In this document: piece by piece, positions 1 through 8,002 of the stretch
How the letters are laid out: each line of letters begins with the position of its first letter
Numbering within the stretch: the first letter of the stretch is position 1
DNA from: Clostridiales bacterium
GTDB lineage: Bacteria > Bacillota > Clostridia > Lachnospirales > Lachnospiraceae
Assembly (NCBI GenBank): GCA_012520815.1
Contig: JAAYNM010000024.1
Location: forward strand, 1-34,570
Length of the DNA: 34,570 bases
Reading direction: 5' to 3'
Position numbers and translations under genes: made by a program
The notes under the pieces: generated by a model
Seen by the model: the letters and a program-made list of their open reading frames with translations, nothing else
Databases searched by the model: none
What the model was told of the DNA's origin: nothing

Positions 1-203
1 GCTTCTGTTTTTATATTCTGTAAAATGCAATTAGAAAATAAATTTGAAATTTAAAAACTTACAAGTTTCTAGAAATTGGGTAACTCTACTATCTAATTAG
101 GTACGAGTTTCGCAATTATCTATTTTATGTGATATTTTTATTGAAATATCTTTTATTCATTTATTGTTTCTATTTTAGATACATTATCCCACACAATATA
201 TTT
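1..203. other. AT-rich non-coding stretch
   Basis: This is the region downstream of the nitroreductase gene, up to the window edge. I see no open frame of useful length, no RNA gene and no strong terminator. A small palindrome AAACTTACAAGTTT lies near 53-66 and could form a weak hairpin, but no T-tract supports it as a terminator. Confidence 0.5.
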
Positions 204-746
204 TTATTTGTATGCAAGCAACGTTTCAACTTCTTTCCTCTTTGGCGCATCTGGTATTTCTACTGGATGTCCAATAGCTATAATTGCTGAAACAGACTGT
301 TCTTCTGGAATGTTTAGAACTTCTGCTACATTTTCTTCATCATAAATACCCATAATAACTGTTCCAAGTCCCAAGGTATGTGCTGCCAAACACAGTGTTT
401 GTGCTGCTATTCCAGCATCAAATGACTGCCAATGTGTTTCTTTACTTGTTGTGAATGAACCATCTCTTTCATATCCTGAGCGAGAATTAACAGTTGTTAA
501 TATTATTATTGCCGGCGCACCTAAAATGGTATTTTCATTACCTTTGTGATTCATCATACATTCTTTTGCTATTTTTTCTTTTATTTCTTCATCCAATACC
601 ACTGTATATCTACTTGTTTGTGAGTTTTTCCAACTTGGTGCAAATGAAGATAATGCAATCAATTCTTCAAATTCTTCTTTTGTTACTTTATCATTAGTAA
701 ATTTTCTTATACTTCTTCTTGTTTTAATACATTCCTTTGCTTCCAT
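204..746 (-). CDS. Nitroreductase family protein
   Basis: This is a 180-residue FMN-dependent nitroreductase-like flavoprotein, probably cytoplasmic, using NAD(P)H to reduce nitro-compounds, quinones or a similar substrate that cannot be read from sequence. The N-terminal RRSIRKF motif (about residues 10-16) is the usual phosphate-contacting segment of the FMN site, followed by FAPSWKNSQ. A second family block, LGLGTVIMG with IPEEQ and IAIGHP, lies in the C-terminal half. The length is typical of short clostridial members. The start codon follows a purine-rich AGTGAGAG. It is transcribed away from the MocR regulator at 1023, and the region between them carries a pair of direct repeats, so control by that regulator is plausible. 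The family call is firm; the substrate is unknown. Confidence 0.88.
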   Translation of the reverse strand: MEAKECIKTRRSIRKFTNDKVTKEEFEELIALSSFAPSWKNSQTSRYTVVLDEEIKEKIAKECMMNHKGNENTILGAPAIIILTTVNSRSGYERDGSFTTSKETHWQSFDAGIAAQTLCLAAHTLGLGTVIMGIYDEENVAEVLNIPEEQSVSAIIAIGHPVEIPDAPKRKEVETLLAYK

Positions 747-791
747 GATATTCTCTCACTTTAATATATTTCTTATTTATGAATTGTAATA

Positions 792-822
792 TCTACCATA
801 ATATGTACATATTCTACCATAA
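792..822. promoter_or_regulatory. Paired direct repeats, candidate MocR operator
   Basis: The 10-bp sequence TCTACCATAA occurs twice (792-801 and 813-822), spaced 21 bp start to start, about two helix turns. Between and overlapping them is the palindrome AATATGTACATATT (800-813). Directly repeated sites are typical of MocR/GabR-type regulators, and the ACCA core resembles what I recall of GabR sites. A possible minus-strand -10 (TACAAT, 783-788) with a poor -35 lies beside the repeats, which would suit an activated nitroreductase promoter. Binding is inferred. Confidence 0.45.
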
Positions 823-924
823 AATAAGCGCTAGTACAACTACTAGATTTACCATTTTCTACATTTTTTACTTTTTTCCCATTATCCTCTCTAACCCAAC
901 AACCAGCAAGTTTCCCCATATATA

Positions 925-953
925 TTTACTTTTAAATATCAATACATTATAAT
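925..953 (+). promoter_or_regulatory. Promoter of the MocR regulator
   Basis: A -35-like TTTACT (925-930) and a perfect -10 TATAAT (948-953) are separated by 17 bp. Transcription would begin near 960, leaving a leader of about 60 nt that contains the hairpin at 977-1000. Confidence 0.6.
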
Positions 954-976
954 CGAATCTGAATATATTAAAATAT

Positions 977-1000
977 CCATTTTGAACATATTCAAAATGG
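977..1000 (+). promoter_or_regulatory. Inverted repeat in the MocR leader
   Basis: The arms CCATTTTGAA (977-986) and TTCAAAATGG (991-1000) are a perfect 10-bp inverted repeat around CATA. It sits between the likely transcription start and the ribosome binding site (AGGAGAT, near 1006-1012). It could be an autoregulatory operator or an RNA hairpin affecting translation; it has no T-tract, so it is not a normal terminator. Confidence 0.5.
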
Positions 1001-1022
1001 TCAGATAGGAGATACTGATATA

Positions 1023-2420
1023 ATGCTAACATACTCATTTACTGATTTAGGCTCTGATTCATTATATGAACATTTATATAAATGCATAAAAAAAGATATT
1101 TTGCAAAGAAATATATGCGCAGGGTATAAACTCCCTTCTAAAAGAAGTTTCTCTAAAAATCTAGGCGTTAGTACAATTACCGTAGAAAATGCTTATTCAC
1201 AACTAATCGCAGAAGGCTATATTTATTCTATCCCTAAAAAGGGATATTTTGTTAACGATATTAAGACTATACCCACTGAGCAGCTACCCGCATTCACTAC
1301 CCAACACATCAAAACGGACGCCGAGAATCCTTCTTTTCTTGCTGATTTTACAAGCAATCAAACCTGCTCGGAAAATTTCCCTTTTTCCATTTGGTCGAAG
1401 ATTATCCGCGAACTTTTATGTGGTAATCAGGCTAGTCTTATGATAAATCCACCCTGTGGTGGAATATTAGAGCTTCGTAGTTCCATTTCCAAACATTTAG
1501 AGGCTTTTCATGGATTGCAAGTATTACCTGAACAAATAATTATTGGTGCTGGTACTGAATACCTATACAGCCTTATAATTCAACTTTTAGGACTAGATAA
1601 AAAATATGCCATAGAAGATCCTGGATACAGCAAAATTTCTAAAATATACCAAAGTTATCACGTATCATGCTCACATATTCCACTAGATAGTATGGGTGTC
1701 AATGTCTATGAATTGGAAAATCAAGGAATTGATGTAGTCCACATCTCCCCTTCTCATCATTTTCCAACTGGTATTGTTATGCCGATTAGTAGACGTTATG
1801 AACTTCTAAGCTGGGCAACGAAATCTGATTCTCGATATATTATTGAGGATGATTATGATAGTGAATTTCGCCTTACAGGTCAGCCAATTCCCACATTGCA
1901 AAGCATTGATGTTTTAGATAGGGTTATTTATATAAATACATTTACTAAGACTTTGGCATCCACAGTTCGTATAAGCTATATGGTTCTTCCCAAAAGACTA
2001 GTTAATGAATTCTATTCTAAACTTTCTTTTTATTCATGTACCGTATCTAACTTTGAACAATACACTCTTGCACACTTTATTGAACAGGGTTATTTTGAAA
2101 AACACATTAATAGAATGCGCAATTACTATCATAATAAAAGGGATCTGTTGCTTTCATATATAGAAAAAAGCCCACTATCCTCCAGGGTATCCATCTACGC
2201 TGAGGATGCAGGCTTACATTTTCTTATGAAAATTGATTCTACACTTAATGATAATGAAATATGTATGAGGGCTAGACAAGTTGGAATCAATGTATCTTCA
2301 CTCTCTCAATACTACGTAGTTCCGCCAGAAAGTGCTACTCACACCTTCGTTATAAACTACTCATCTATAGATGAATCTGTTATGGAGGAGGCTATTGAGA
2401 GATTTTATCACTGCATATAG
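1023..2420 (+). CDS. MocR/GabR-type regulator (GntR HTH plus aminotransferase fold)
   Basis: This 465-residue protein has an N-terminal GntR winged helix (about residues 10-76, with LPSKRSFSKNLGVS and VENAYSQLIAEGYI) joined to a fold-type I aminotransferase-like domain (about 110-465). Family marks in the second domain are GAGTEYL, the IIEDDYDSEF block that contacts the PLP ring (about 273-282) and the PLP-binding lysine in NTFTKTLAST (Lys309). The lysine is present, so PLP binding is expected. Such proteins act as PLP-responsive regulators rather than enzymes, commonly of pyridoxal, GABA or taurine metabolism. No pdxST or gab genes are adjacent; the divergent neighbour is a nitroreductase. 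The start follows AGGAGAT. The family is clear; the regulated pathway is unknown. Confidence 0.9.
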   Translation: MLTYSFTDLGSDSLYEHLYKCIKKDILQRNICAGYKLPSKRSFSKNLGVSTITVENAYSQLIAEGYIYSIPKKGYFVNDIKTIPTEQLPAFTTQHIKTDAENPSFLADFTSNQTCSENFPFSIWSKIIRELLCGNQASLMINPPCGGILELRSSISKHLEAFHGLQVLPEQIIIGAGTEYLYSLIIQLLGLDKKYAIEDPGYSKISKIYQSYHVSCSHIPLDSMGVNVYELENQGIDVVHISPSHHFPTGIVMPISRRYELLSWATKSDSRYIIEDDYDSEFRLTGQPIPTLQSIDVLDRVIYINTFTKTLASTVRISYMVLPKRLVNEFYSKLSFYSCTVSNFEQYTLAHFIEQGYFEKHINRMRNYYHNKRDLLLSYIEKSPLSSRVSIYAEDAGLHFLMKIDSTLNDNEICMRARQVGINVSSLSQYYVVPPESATHTFVINYSSIDESVMEEAIERFYHCI

Positions 2421-2480
2421 TTAATTACGGTTTTGTTCTATCCACGATACAGCAAAGTCCACAATATCTCTTTGCTTCAT
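2421..2480 (-). CDS. Possible 19-codon ORF or gene remnant
   Basis: A 19-residue frame (MKQRDIVDFAVSWIEQNRN) exactly fills the space between the MocR stop codon and a point seven bases beyond the yolD-like stop. Its composition looks protein-like (an amphipathic helix). The ribosome binding site is weak. It could be a microprotein co-transcribed with the polymerase pair, the tail of a lost gene, or chance. I do not recognise it. Confidence 0.25.
   Translation of the reverse strand: MKQRDIVDFAVSWIEQNRN
2451..2476. terminator. Weak hairpin between convergent genes
   Basis: AGCAAAG (2451-2457) and CTTTGCT (2470-2476) form a perfect 7-bp inverted repeat around a 12-nt loop between the convergent MocR and yolD-like genes. 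No strong T-tract follows on either strand. The sequence also lies inside the 19-codon frame. Confidence 0.3.
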
Positions 2481-2485
2481 TAACG

Positions 2486-2956
2486 TTACAATTCTATTTC
2501 TTCTCCTGTAATAGCATATATATCATCGAAGAATATTCTTTTTTCTACAATCTGAATAATTCTCGATACCACGTTTAGTTTTGCCACCATCCCAGTAAAC
2601 TGAATATATTCACCTTTTTCATCTATATTTTTGTTGTCACCCTGAAAATACACTACTGTAATAATAGGATGTTTCTTTTGTAGTAATAAATTATTAATTT
2701 TATTTAGCTGCATATCCAGAAATTCTTTTGTCTCCTCTGATAATTCGATTTTATCAACAACTATCCTTTGTTTTGCTTCAATAGCTTTCTCATATCCTTT
2801 TAATGTAGCACACGGTGCAAATATTTTTGCTCTGTTTTGAATAGACATTCTCGGATGTTTGATAGTATCTGCATTCTTTAATGGATATTCCATATTTATA
2901 ATGTCATCATATTTATGACTGACCAATTCATTTAATGATACTGGATTTTTTACCAT
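2486..2956 (-). CDS. YolD-like protein, partner of the Y-family polymerase
   Basis: This 156-residue protein lies nine bases after the polymerase gene, with a clear ribosome binding site (AGGAGAAAAAC) in the gap, so the two form an operon. It matches the YolD-like family as I recall it: a short N-terminal segment with KHPRMSIQNRAKIFAPCATLKGYEKAI, then a compact domain with VVYFQGDNK and IQFTGMVAKLNVVSRIIQI. In Bacillus the pairing of YolD-like proteins with UvrX/YqjW-type polymerases is common, and a helper role in translesion synthesis has been proposed but not settled. No catalytic motif or membrane segment is visible. Confidence 0.72.
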   Translation of the reverse strand: MVKNPVSLNELVSHKYDDIINMEYPLKNADTIKHPRMSIQNRAKIFAPCATLKGYEKAIEAKQRIVVDKIELSEETKEFLDMQLNKINNLLLQKKHPIITVVYFQGDNKNIDEKGEYIQFTGMVAKLNVVSRIIQIVEKRIFFDDIYAITGEEIEL

Positions 2957-2965
2957 GTTTTTCTC

Positions 2966-4393
2966 CTAAGCTTTATGTCCACCAATTTGGTTATTTCTTT
3001 CTATGCTTGTTGCACCTTCCTCTAGATTCATCCCTTTTAAGATGGAGTTTTTTCCAAATTTCTTTTTTATATCAATAATAGCCTCCTGCATTTTTCGCTC
3101 TCTAGCAAGTTGAGCAGGATCAGTAAATAAATCCAACTGCTCGTAAGCCTCTTCCACAAGATTATTAGCGCAAATTTCAATTTTTCTCACCATTAAATCC
3201 CTTGAAACTATTTCATCAAATAGTTTCATAACACCTGTCATTATTTTTTTGGTGCTACTAGTAGTTGTACCAAGATTGCAGGTTCCATTAGCTGGTTTAG
3301 AAACAGTCCTTCCATAATGGTCATAAGTCACCATGCCCTTGTATTTGCCCCCATCAACATTACATCTATCATATACAATTGTAAGTGTAATACTATCTGT
3401 TACCAAACCTCTATCCACCATATCTAAAACAAGTAAATCTGTCATCTCCTGCACAATAATCCTTGTTTTTTTGTAGTCATATGGCGATTGTAAAACTTGT
3501 CCCGAGGAAAGGCTGTTTGTGGTAGGCTTGTATGATTTAATGTCTGCTATACTACAAGGTTCATATCCCCATGCATGATCAATTAATAATTCTGCATCAA
3601 CACCTAATATTTTATAAAAAAGCTCTGGATTTACCACTGATGTTCTTGCTATATCTCCCATAGTGTACATCCCACTTTTTTCAAGTCTCTTCGCTATTCC
3701 ACTTCCTACTCTCCAAAAATCGGTAATAGGTCTATGGTCCCATAATTTTTTTCTGTATGTCTCTTCATCAAGCATAGCTATACGTACTCCGTCTTTATCT
3801 GGGGTAACGTGCTTCGCAACCATGTCCATAGCTATTTTACTCAAATACAAGTTAGTTCCTATCCCCGCTGTAGCTGTAATACCAGTTGTAGATAGCACAT
3901 CATGTATCATTTCCACTGCCAAATCATGGGCGGATATTTGATAAAGTTTTAGATAATTTGTTACATCTATAAAACATTCATCTACACTATAAACATGAAT
4001 ATCTTCTGGACTAACATATTTAAGATATATTTCATAGATATTTGAAGAGACTTCCATGTACTTTGCCATCTGAGGAGGAGCTATAATATACTCCACATCC
4101 TCACCTGTTTGCTGCTTTATTTCTTTTAATCTTTGTTGTACTTCAAACAATCTCGCTCTTCCAGATATTTTATATTCCTTAAGAGATGGTGAAACAGCAA
4201 GACAAATTGTCTTTTCTGTCCGGGAAGGATCGGCTACCACAAGATTTGTTGTCATAGGATTTAATCCCCTTGCTACACATTCCACAGAAGCATAGAAGGA
4301 TTTTAAATCTATAGCGATATATATATGTTCTTTTACATTTATATAATTATTTATGCTGTTTTCCTTTTCTCTCATCAAGGACATATCTTTCAT
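2966..4393 (-). CDS. Y-family DNA polymerase (UmuC/UvrX-like)
   Basis: This 475-residue protein is a translesion DNA polymerase acting at damaged DNA. The palm carries both metal-binding acidic blocks: IAIDLKSFYASVE (Asp29) and YSVDECFIDVT (Asp138-Glu139). DHRPITDFWRVGSGIAKRLEKSG (about 225-247) is the helix-hairpin-helix thumb region, and the rest is the little-finger domain. The form and the YolD-like partner point to the UvrX/YqjW branch rather than the shorter DinB. The first ATG is used because AGGAAG lies seven bases before it; later Met codons (4, 7) are possible. Such genes are often LexA-controlled, but I see no GAAC-N4-GTTC box upstream; a different palindrome lies at 4478-4490. Confidence 0.88.
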   Translation of the reverse strand: MKDMSLMREKENSINNYINVKEHIYIAIDLKSFYASVECVARGLNPMTTNLVVADPSRTEKTICLAVSPSLKEYKISGRARLFEVQQRLKEIKQQTGEDVEYIIAPPQMAKYMEVSSNIYEIYLKYVSPEDIHVYSVDECFIDVTNYLKLYQISAHDLAVEMIHDVLSTTGITATAGIGTNLYLSKIAMDMVAKHVTPDKDGVRIAMLDEETYRKKLWDHRPITDFWRVGSGIAKRLEKSGMYTMGDIARTSVVNPELFYKILGVDAELLIDHAWGYEPCSIADIKSYKPTTNSLSSGQVLQSPYDYKKTRIIVQEMTDLLVLDMVDRGLVTDSITLTIVYDRCNVDGGKYKGMVTYDHYGRTVSKPANGTCNLGTTTSSTKKIMTGVMKLFDEIVSRDLMVRKIEICANNLVEEAYEQLDLFTDPAQLARERKMQEAIIDIKKKFGKNSILKGMNLEEGATSIERNNQIGGHKA

Positions 4394-4477
4394 CTTCTAT
4401 GCTTCCTTTCATAATATAGTTAATATCTATTTATAATTAATAATACCATATTTTCTTAAATAAACCGTTTTTCTCCT

Positions 4478-4490
4478 GATGTGTCACATC
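4478..4490. promoter_or_regulatory. Palindrome upstream of the polymerase gene
   Basis: GATGTGTCACATC is a perfect 13-bp palindrome about 85 bp before the polymerase start codon. It is not a canonical Gram-positive SOS box. It could be an operator for another regulator or chance; no second copy was noticed in the window. Confidence 0.3.
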
Positions 4491-4503
4491 CATCTTAAAT
4501 AAA

Positions 4504-4584
4504 AAGATTGGAGGAATTGAACCTCCTCCAAAAGTTAAATCTAAAATCTAACAATTGAGCGGTTGGTTTAATTCCTCCGATCCT
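4504..4584. promoter_or_regulatory. Structured intergenic element with 20-bp imperfect arms
   Basis: Arms at 4504-4523 and 4565-4584 are inverted copies matching at 17 of 20 positions. On the plus strand two of the three differences become G-U pairs. The inner side of the left arm also pairs with the adjacent 4524-4531 to form a terminator hairpin. On the minus strand the upstream arm could therefore compete with the terminator for the same partner. Part of it mimics a tRNA T-arm (GGAGG-TTCAATT-CCTCC) but no acceptor stem fits, so I do not call a tRNA. Confidence 0.45.
4508..4531 (-). terminator. Rho-independent terminator after the chemoreceptor
   Basis: On the minus strand TTGGAGGA and TCCTCCAA form an 8-bp perfect stem with an 8-nt loop, followed immediately by TCTTTTTATTT. 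It lies about 130 bp after the chemoreceptor stop codon and before the polymerase gene. Confidence 0.7.
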
Positions 4585-4661
4585 AATATTAAACTATGGA
4601 AGTATTCTACAATACTATGTTTTGCAATACCAATTCCTGGGGCAAAAACTTTTTTTATATA

Positions 4662-6413
4662 TTAGAATTCTTTAAACACATCAATTCCCTGCTGTAATGT
4701 ACCAGCAATTTCCTGATTCATCTGCATACGATCATTAATCTTCTCCATATCAAGAACAAGCTGCTGAGTACTTTCGGCTGCTCCTGTAACACCTTTAGCA
4801 CCTTCTTCAATAGCGTGTGTAATGGTAACAATAGATTCAACGATTTCTTCCATTTCCTTCTTGAGTTTATCAGTCTTTTCATTAAACTCGTTCATTACAT
4901 TTTCAATATAAGATGCATTTTGCTTGTATTCTACACCGCTTTCAACGAAGTCTGCAAATTCTGGTAATATCGAATCATTCATATACTCAACCAGATTATT
5001 GGCATTACCCGAAAGATTATGCACCGCATTTGTAACAATACTGTTGATATTTTGAATTCTATTTGCTGTCTCGCGGCTTGAATCTGCTAACTGTCTGATT
5101 TCATCGGCAACTACTGCAAATCCTTTTCCTGCCTCTCCTGCTCTAGCTGCCTCAATAGATGCATTAAGAGCGAGTAAGTTTGTTTGACTTGAAATATTCA
5201 AAATTTCATTGGTAAGTTCATTGACTTGGTCAACGCTCTTACTTTCTTCTATTGCTTTATTTAATACATTAAGGATGTTTTCAACTTTAATACTAGTCTC
5301 TTCCATATTTGACTGAGCATCTTTTTCCATCTTTTCAGCATGTTGTTTCATTTGTTTGGTGTATTCATTAATCTCATCAGACTTTTCAGCTATAATATCA
5401 ACATCTGTACGAACAGATATTGTATTTTCATTAATATCTCCTGCTGAATTTCCTACCTCCTGCATAGTAGCAGCAAGTTCTTCTGTAACTGCTGAAAGAT
5501 CACTAGCACTTTCATTGGATGTAATAACGCTTTCTTGAACTTCTGCAACAACTGTCTCCATATGACGGGTATTTTCAATAATCATCTTAAGAATTGTTTG
5601 CAACTTATCCATAAAAATATTGAATCCATGACCAAGATCTGCAATTTCTGAGATAGATACAATACTTACTCTCTTTGTAAGATCGCCCTGACCCTCATCA
5701 ATGTGGGTGATAATATCTCTAATTTCTTTATTTGTACGTGTAATCGGCTGAATAAGGAATTTAATTACACAGATAAATGTTGCTAGTAATGCTACATTAA
5801 ATATCACTATATAAACTACACTACCGATTATGGCTGATTTATATACTGTGGATAATTCATCTCTTGCTTCGGCCGCACCCGCATTTGCATTTGCAGTCAT
5901 CTTGTCAATTTGTGTTTGAATAGTATTACTATATTCTGCAATTGGTCCATTTGCTATAGCATAGGCCGATGCATTATCACCATTTGCACTAAATGCCATA
6001 AGACTTGCAATTTCATACTTCATATCTTTGTAGTTTTTTAATAACTTCTCAAAGGCTGTTTTATCTTCTTCACGTAGTAAACCTTCATCTTGATATGTAT
6101 TAAGGGCGGCTTCTAAATTCTCTTCATCTTCTCTGATTTTATCAACTAACTCTATAAGAGTATTTATGTCTGTTGCAATAATATGAGATAACGCATCAGT
6201 ATGTATTTCCTGAGTTCCCTCTTGAATCTTCGCAAGTTGAGTAATACTCATCATATACTCATCTGCAATCTCACTCGCATTTGAATTTACAGATCTAATG
6301 TTATTTATAGCAACTAGGTTGGAAATAACAGCTACAATACCTAATATTGTAATAGGAATGAGAATGAGCGTCTTGATTCCAATACGTTTATTTTTCTTCT
6401 TTTTATTTTTCAT
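4662..6413 (-). CDS. Methyl-accepting chemotaxis protein
   Basis: This 583-residue transmembrane chemoreceptor has a short basic N-terminus, a first membrane helix (about residues 11-33), an external helical sensor of about 155 residues resembling a four-helix bundle, a second membrane helix (about 192-218), a HAMP segment beginning at [14 protein letters not shown], and a cytoplasmic signalling coiled coil. The hairpin tip is well conserved: [37 protein letters not shown] is recognisable in part as the CheA/CheW-contacting region. There is no C-terminal CheR/CheB tether pentapeptide. Its start lies 11 bp after the stop of the solute-binding lipoprotein, with GAGGAG overlapping that stop, so the two are co-translated. 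This suggests that it reads the occupancy of that binding protein. Its ligand is unknown. Confidence 0.93.
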   Translation of the reverse strand: MKNKKKKNKRIGIKTLILIPITILGIVAVISNLVAINNIRSVNSNASEIADEYMMSITQLAKIQEGTQEIHTDALSHIIATDINTLIELVDKIREDEENLEAALNTYQDEGLLREEDKTAFEKLLKNYKDMKYEIASLMAFSANGDNASAYAIANGPIAEYSNTIQTQIDKMTANANAGAAEARDELSTVYKSAIIGSVVYIVIFNVALLATFICVIKFLIQPITRTNKEIRDIITHIDEGQGDLTKRVSIVSISEIADLGHGFNIFMDKLQTILKMIIENTRHMETVVAEVQESVITSNESASDLSAVTEELAATMQEVGNSAGDINENTISVRTDVDIIAEKSDEINEYTKQMKQHAEKMEKDAQSNMEETSIKVENILNVLNKAIEESKSVDQVNELTNEILNISSQTNLLALNASIEAARAGEAGKGFAVVADEIRQLADSSRETANRIQNINSIVTNAVHNLSGNANNLVEYMNDSILPEFADFVESGVEYKQNASYIENVMNEFNEKTDKLKKEMEEIVESIVTITHAIEEGAKGVTGAAESTQQLVLDMEKINDRMQMNQEIAGTLQQGIDVFKEF

Positions 6414-6424
6414 GGTTTCTCCTC

Positions 6425-7690
6425 CTAATTCACTGCGGAAGCTGTAATACCCGCAACAAGATTATCCATTAATTCTTGAAGTGGCACTCCGTTTGGATTA
6501 CCAGCTGCTATTATATCTGCAAATTCCACACATGCACCCCAATAGCTATTTCCAACTCTTTGAAGAGTTCCATATTTACTCTGAGAAATAACTGCCTGAA
6601 TAGCAGGCACTTGTTTAACTGCTTCAGATGCAGCAGCTTTTATATTGGAAGGTCCCTGATTTTTAACTTCAAAACGTAATGTTTGATTCTGCTCATTTGT
6701 CAACCAACTTGCAAGTTTCTGGGCCCATTCTACATTTTCTGAGTAAGAATTTACACCCATCATCTTGTATCCTGTAAATGATGCCATTTGAATCTGCTTT
6801 TCATTAACTGTGTATGATGGCAGTTTACATGCACCATAATCTTCGCCCCAGGCTTCTTTTATAGCAACTGCATTCCAAACGCCACTAATACCTGCTATAA
6901 TTTCGCCTGATTTAGTACCTTCTACAAATTCTGTATCAGGCTGTGCTACAAAGGCTGGGTTAGTTGTAATATCAAGTAATCCCTGTGCTATCATAACACC
7001 TGTTACACTTCCTGCTGTAGTATTCCAATTACAGCTATTGGTTACACCATCATCATTCAATCCAAACTTTAATCCTGTATTACCAAAGAATGAATATAAA
7101 TACCATCCTGAACTAAACTCCATAGATACCTTTTTATTAGCTGCATTTGCTGCTGCCAAAAGTTTATCCATTGTCATTACATCTGCTTCCGTAAGATAAC
7201 GCTTATCATAGTATAGGAAGTATCCGTTGTCAGCTGTGTATGGATATGCATATAGAACATTCTTATATGATGCTGCTGAAACTGCATCTTCTAAATTTGC
7301 AGCCTTAACTTCATCTGCATCTTCCACTGGTACTAAAGCTCCTGCAGCAACCATACTAAGCAACTGATCATCTGGTATAGTAAATACATCTGCTCCGTTA
7401 TGTATATCTCCCAATAATATAGTCTTTGTCTCTGATTCATTTTGCTCAGCTACCACAATGTCAAAATCTGCTTGCCCCGCATAATTTTGTTTAAAGCTTT
7501 CAGTCATCTGATTCATAAGCGCTATATTATCTGGATCTGCCCATACGGTCAGTTCAACCTTCCCGGAAACTGTCTTGTCCTCCTGAATTGATTTTTTTTC
7601 TTCATTTTCAATACTATCATCACAGCCTGCTAATGAAGCTGTTAAAAGTGTACCTATAAGAGCCGCTGCAATTATTTTTTTTCTCTTCAT
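6425..7690 (-). CDS. Extracellular solute-binding lipoprotein
   Basis: This 421-residue protein has a lipoprotein signal peptide ending in the lipobox LAGC (Cys23), then a family 1 (maltose/oligosaccharide-type) substrate-binding fold: [40 protein letters not shown], and a C-terminal half with [15 protein letters not shown]. These proteins normally deliver sugars to an ABC importer, but no permease or ATPase gene lies nearby. Instead a chemoreceptor follows 11 bp downstream. It probably captures a ligand at the outer face of the membrane and presents it to the receptor. The start follows AAAGGAGCAAGTC. A strong promoter lies at 7799-7827. The ligand class (sugar) is inferred from the family only. 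Confidence 0.88.
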   Translation of the reverse strand: MKRKKIIAAALIGTLLTASLAGCDDSIENEEKKSIQEDKTVSGKVELTVWADPDNIALMNQMTESFKQNYAGQADFDIVVAEQNESETKTILLGDIHNGADVFTIPDDQLLSMVAAGALVPVEDADEVKAANLEDAVSAASYKNVLYAYPYTADNGYFLYYDKRYLTEADVMTMDKLLAAANAANKKVSMEFSSGWYLYSFFGNTGLKFGLNDDGVTNSCNWNTTAGSVTGVMIAQGLLDITTNPAFVAQPDTEFVEGTKSGEIIAGISGVWNAVAIKEAWGEDYGACKLPSYTVNEKQIQMASFTGYKMMGVNSYSENVEWAQKLASWLTNEQNQTLRFEVKNQGPSNIKAAASEAVKQVPAIQAVISQSKYGTLQRVGNSYWGACVEFADIIAAGNPNGVPLQELMDNLVAGITASAVN

Positions 7691-7725
7691 GACTTGCTCC
7701 TTTCTATATTTGAGAAAAGTTTCTT

Positions 7726-7761
7726 AAAAATCATATCCATGCAAAAAGGGCTATGATTTTT
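7726..7761 (-). promoter_or_regulatory. Leader inverted repeat before the lipoprotein gene
   Basis: AAAAATCATA (7726-7735) and TATGATTTTT (7752-7761) are perfect 10-bp arms around a 16-nt loop in the untranslated leader, between the promoter and the start codon. It may be an RNA stability or control hairpin. I checked for a GEMM (c-di-GMP) riboswitch core and did not find one. Confidence 0.4.
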
Positions 7762-7798
7762 ATTTTTTATGAACTTTTTTACGTTTTATTTTACAGAT

Positions 7799-7827
7799 AT
7801 TATACTTTATTTTTCGAACTTTTACAA
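7799..7827 (-). promoter_or_regulatory. Promoter of the lipoprotein-chemoreceptor operon
   Basis: On the minus strand, -35 TTGTAA (7822-7827) and a perfect -10 TATAAT (7799-7804) are separated by exactly 17 bp. This is a vegetative sigma-type promoter, not a flagellar sigma-28 one. Confidence 0.75.
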
Positions 7828-7840
7828 CACATATTGTGTT
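7826..7840. promoter_or_regulatory. Palindrome abutting the -35 box
   Basis: AACACATATTGTGTT is a perfect inverted repeat (6-bp arms, 3-bp centre) touching the upstream edge of the -35 element. The position suits an activator or repressor; the protein is unknown. Confidence 0.4.
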
Positions 7841-7900
7841 TTGATATATAATTTACATGGGACTAAAATATGGAAATTATCCACTTAATTTATCATTTTA

Positions 7901-7930
7901 TTCACATAAAAAGCCATCTTATGCTATAAT
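7901..7930 (+). promoter_or_regulatory. Promoter of the AAA+ ATPase gene
   Basis: TTCACA (7901-7906) and TATAAT (7925-7930) with an 18-bp spacer. The leader of about 65 nt ends in AAAGGAGAAA just before the start codon. The 312-bp stretch 7691-8002 otherwise holds only the divergent promoter and its repeats. Confidence 0.6.
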
Positions 7931-8002
7931 GAGCCTATATGCTATTGATTTATTAAAAATAACTAAAGATTATTAATATTTAAATATAAAGGAGAAAAAC
8001 TA

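Noticed and set aside
4504-4584. A tRNA gene on the minus strand, suggested by GGAGG-TTCAATT-CCTCC and GCTCAATTG
   Set aside because: The T-arm fits, but no 7-bp acceptor stem, D-stem or proper variable loop can be arranged around it; the pairing is better explained as a terminator with a competing arm.
7726-7761. A c-di-GMP (GEMM) riboswitch before the lipoprotein-chemoreceptor operon
   Set aside because: The leader lacks the conserved GEMM core and tetraloop-receptor sequences and is too short between promoter and start codon.
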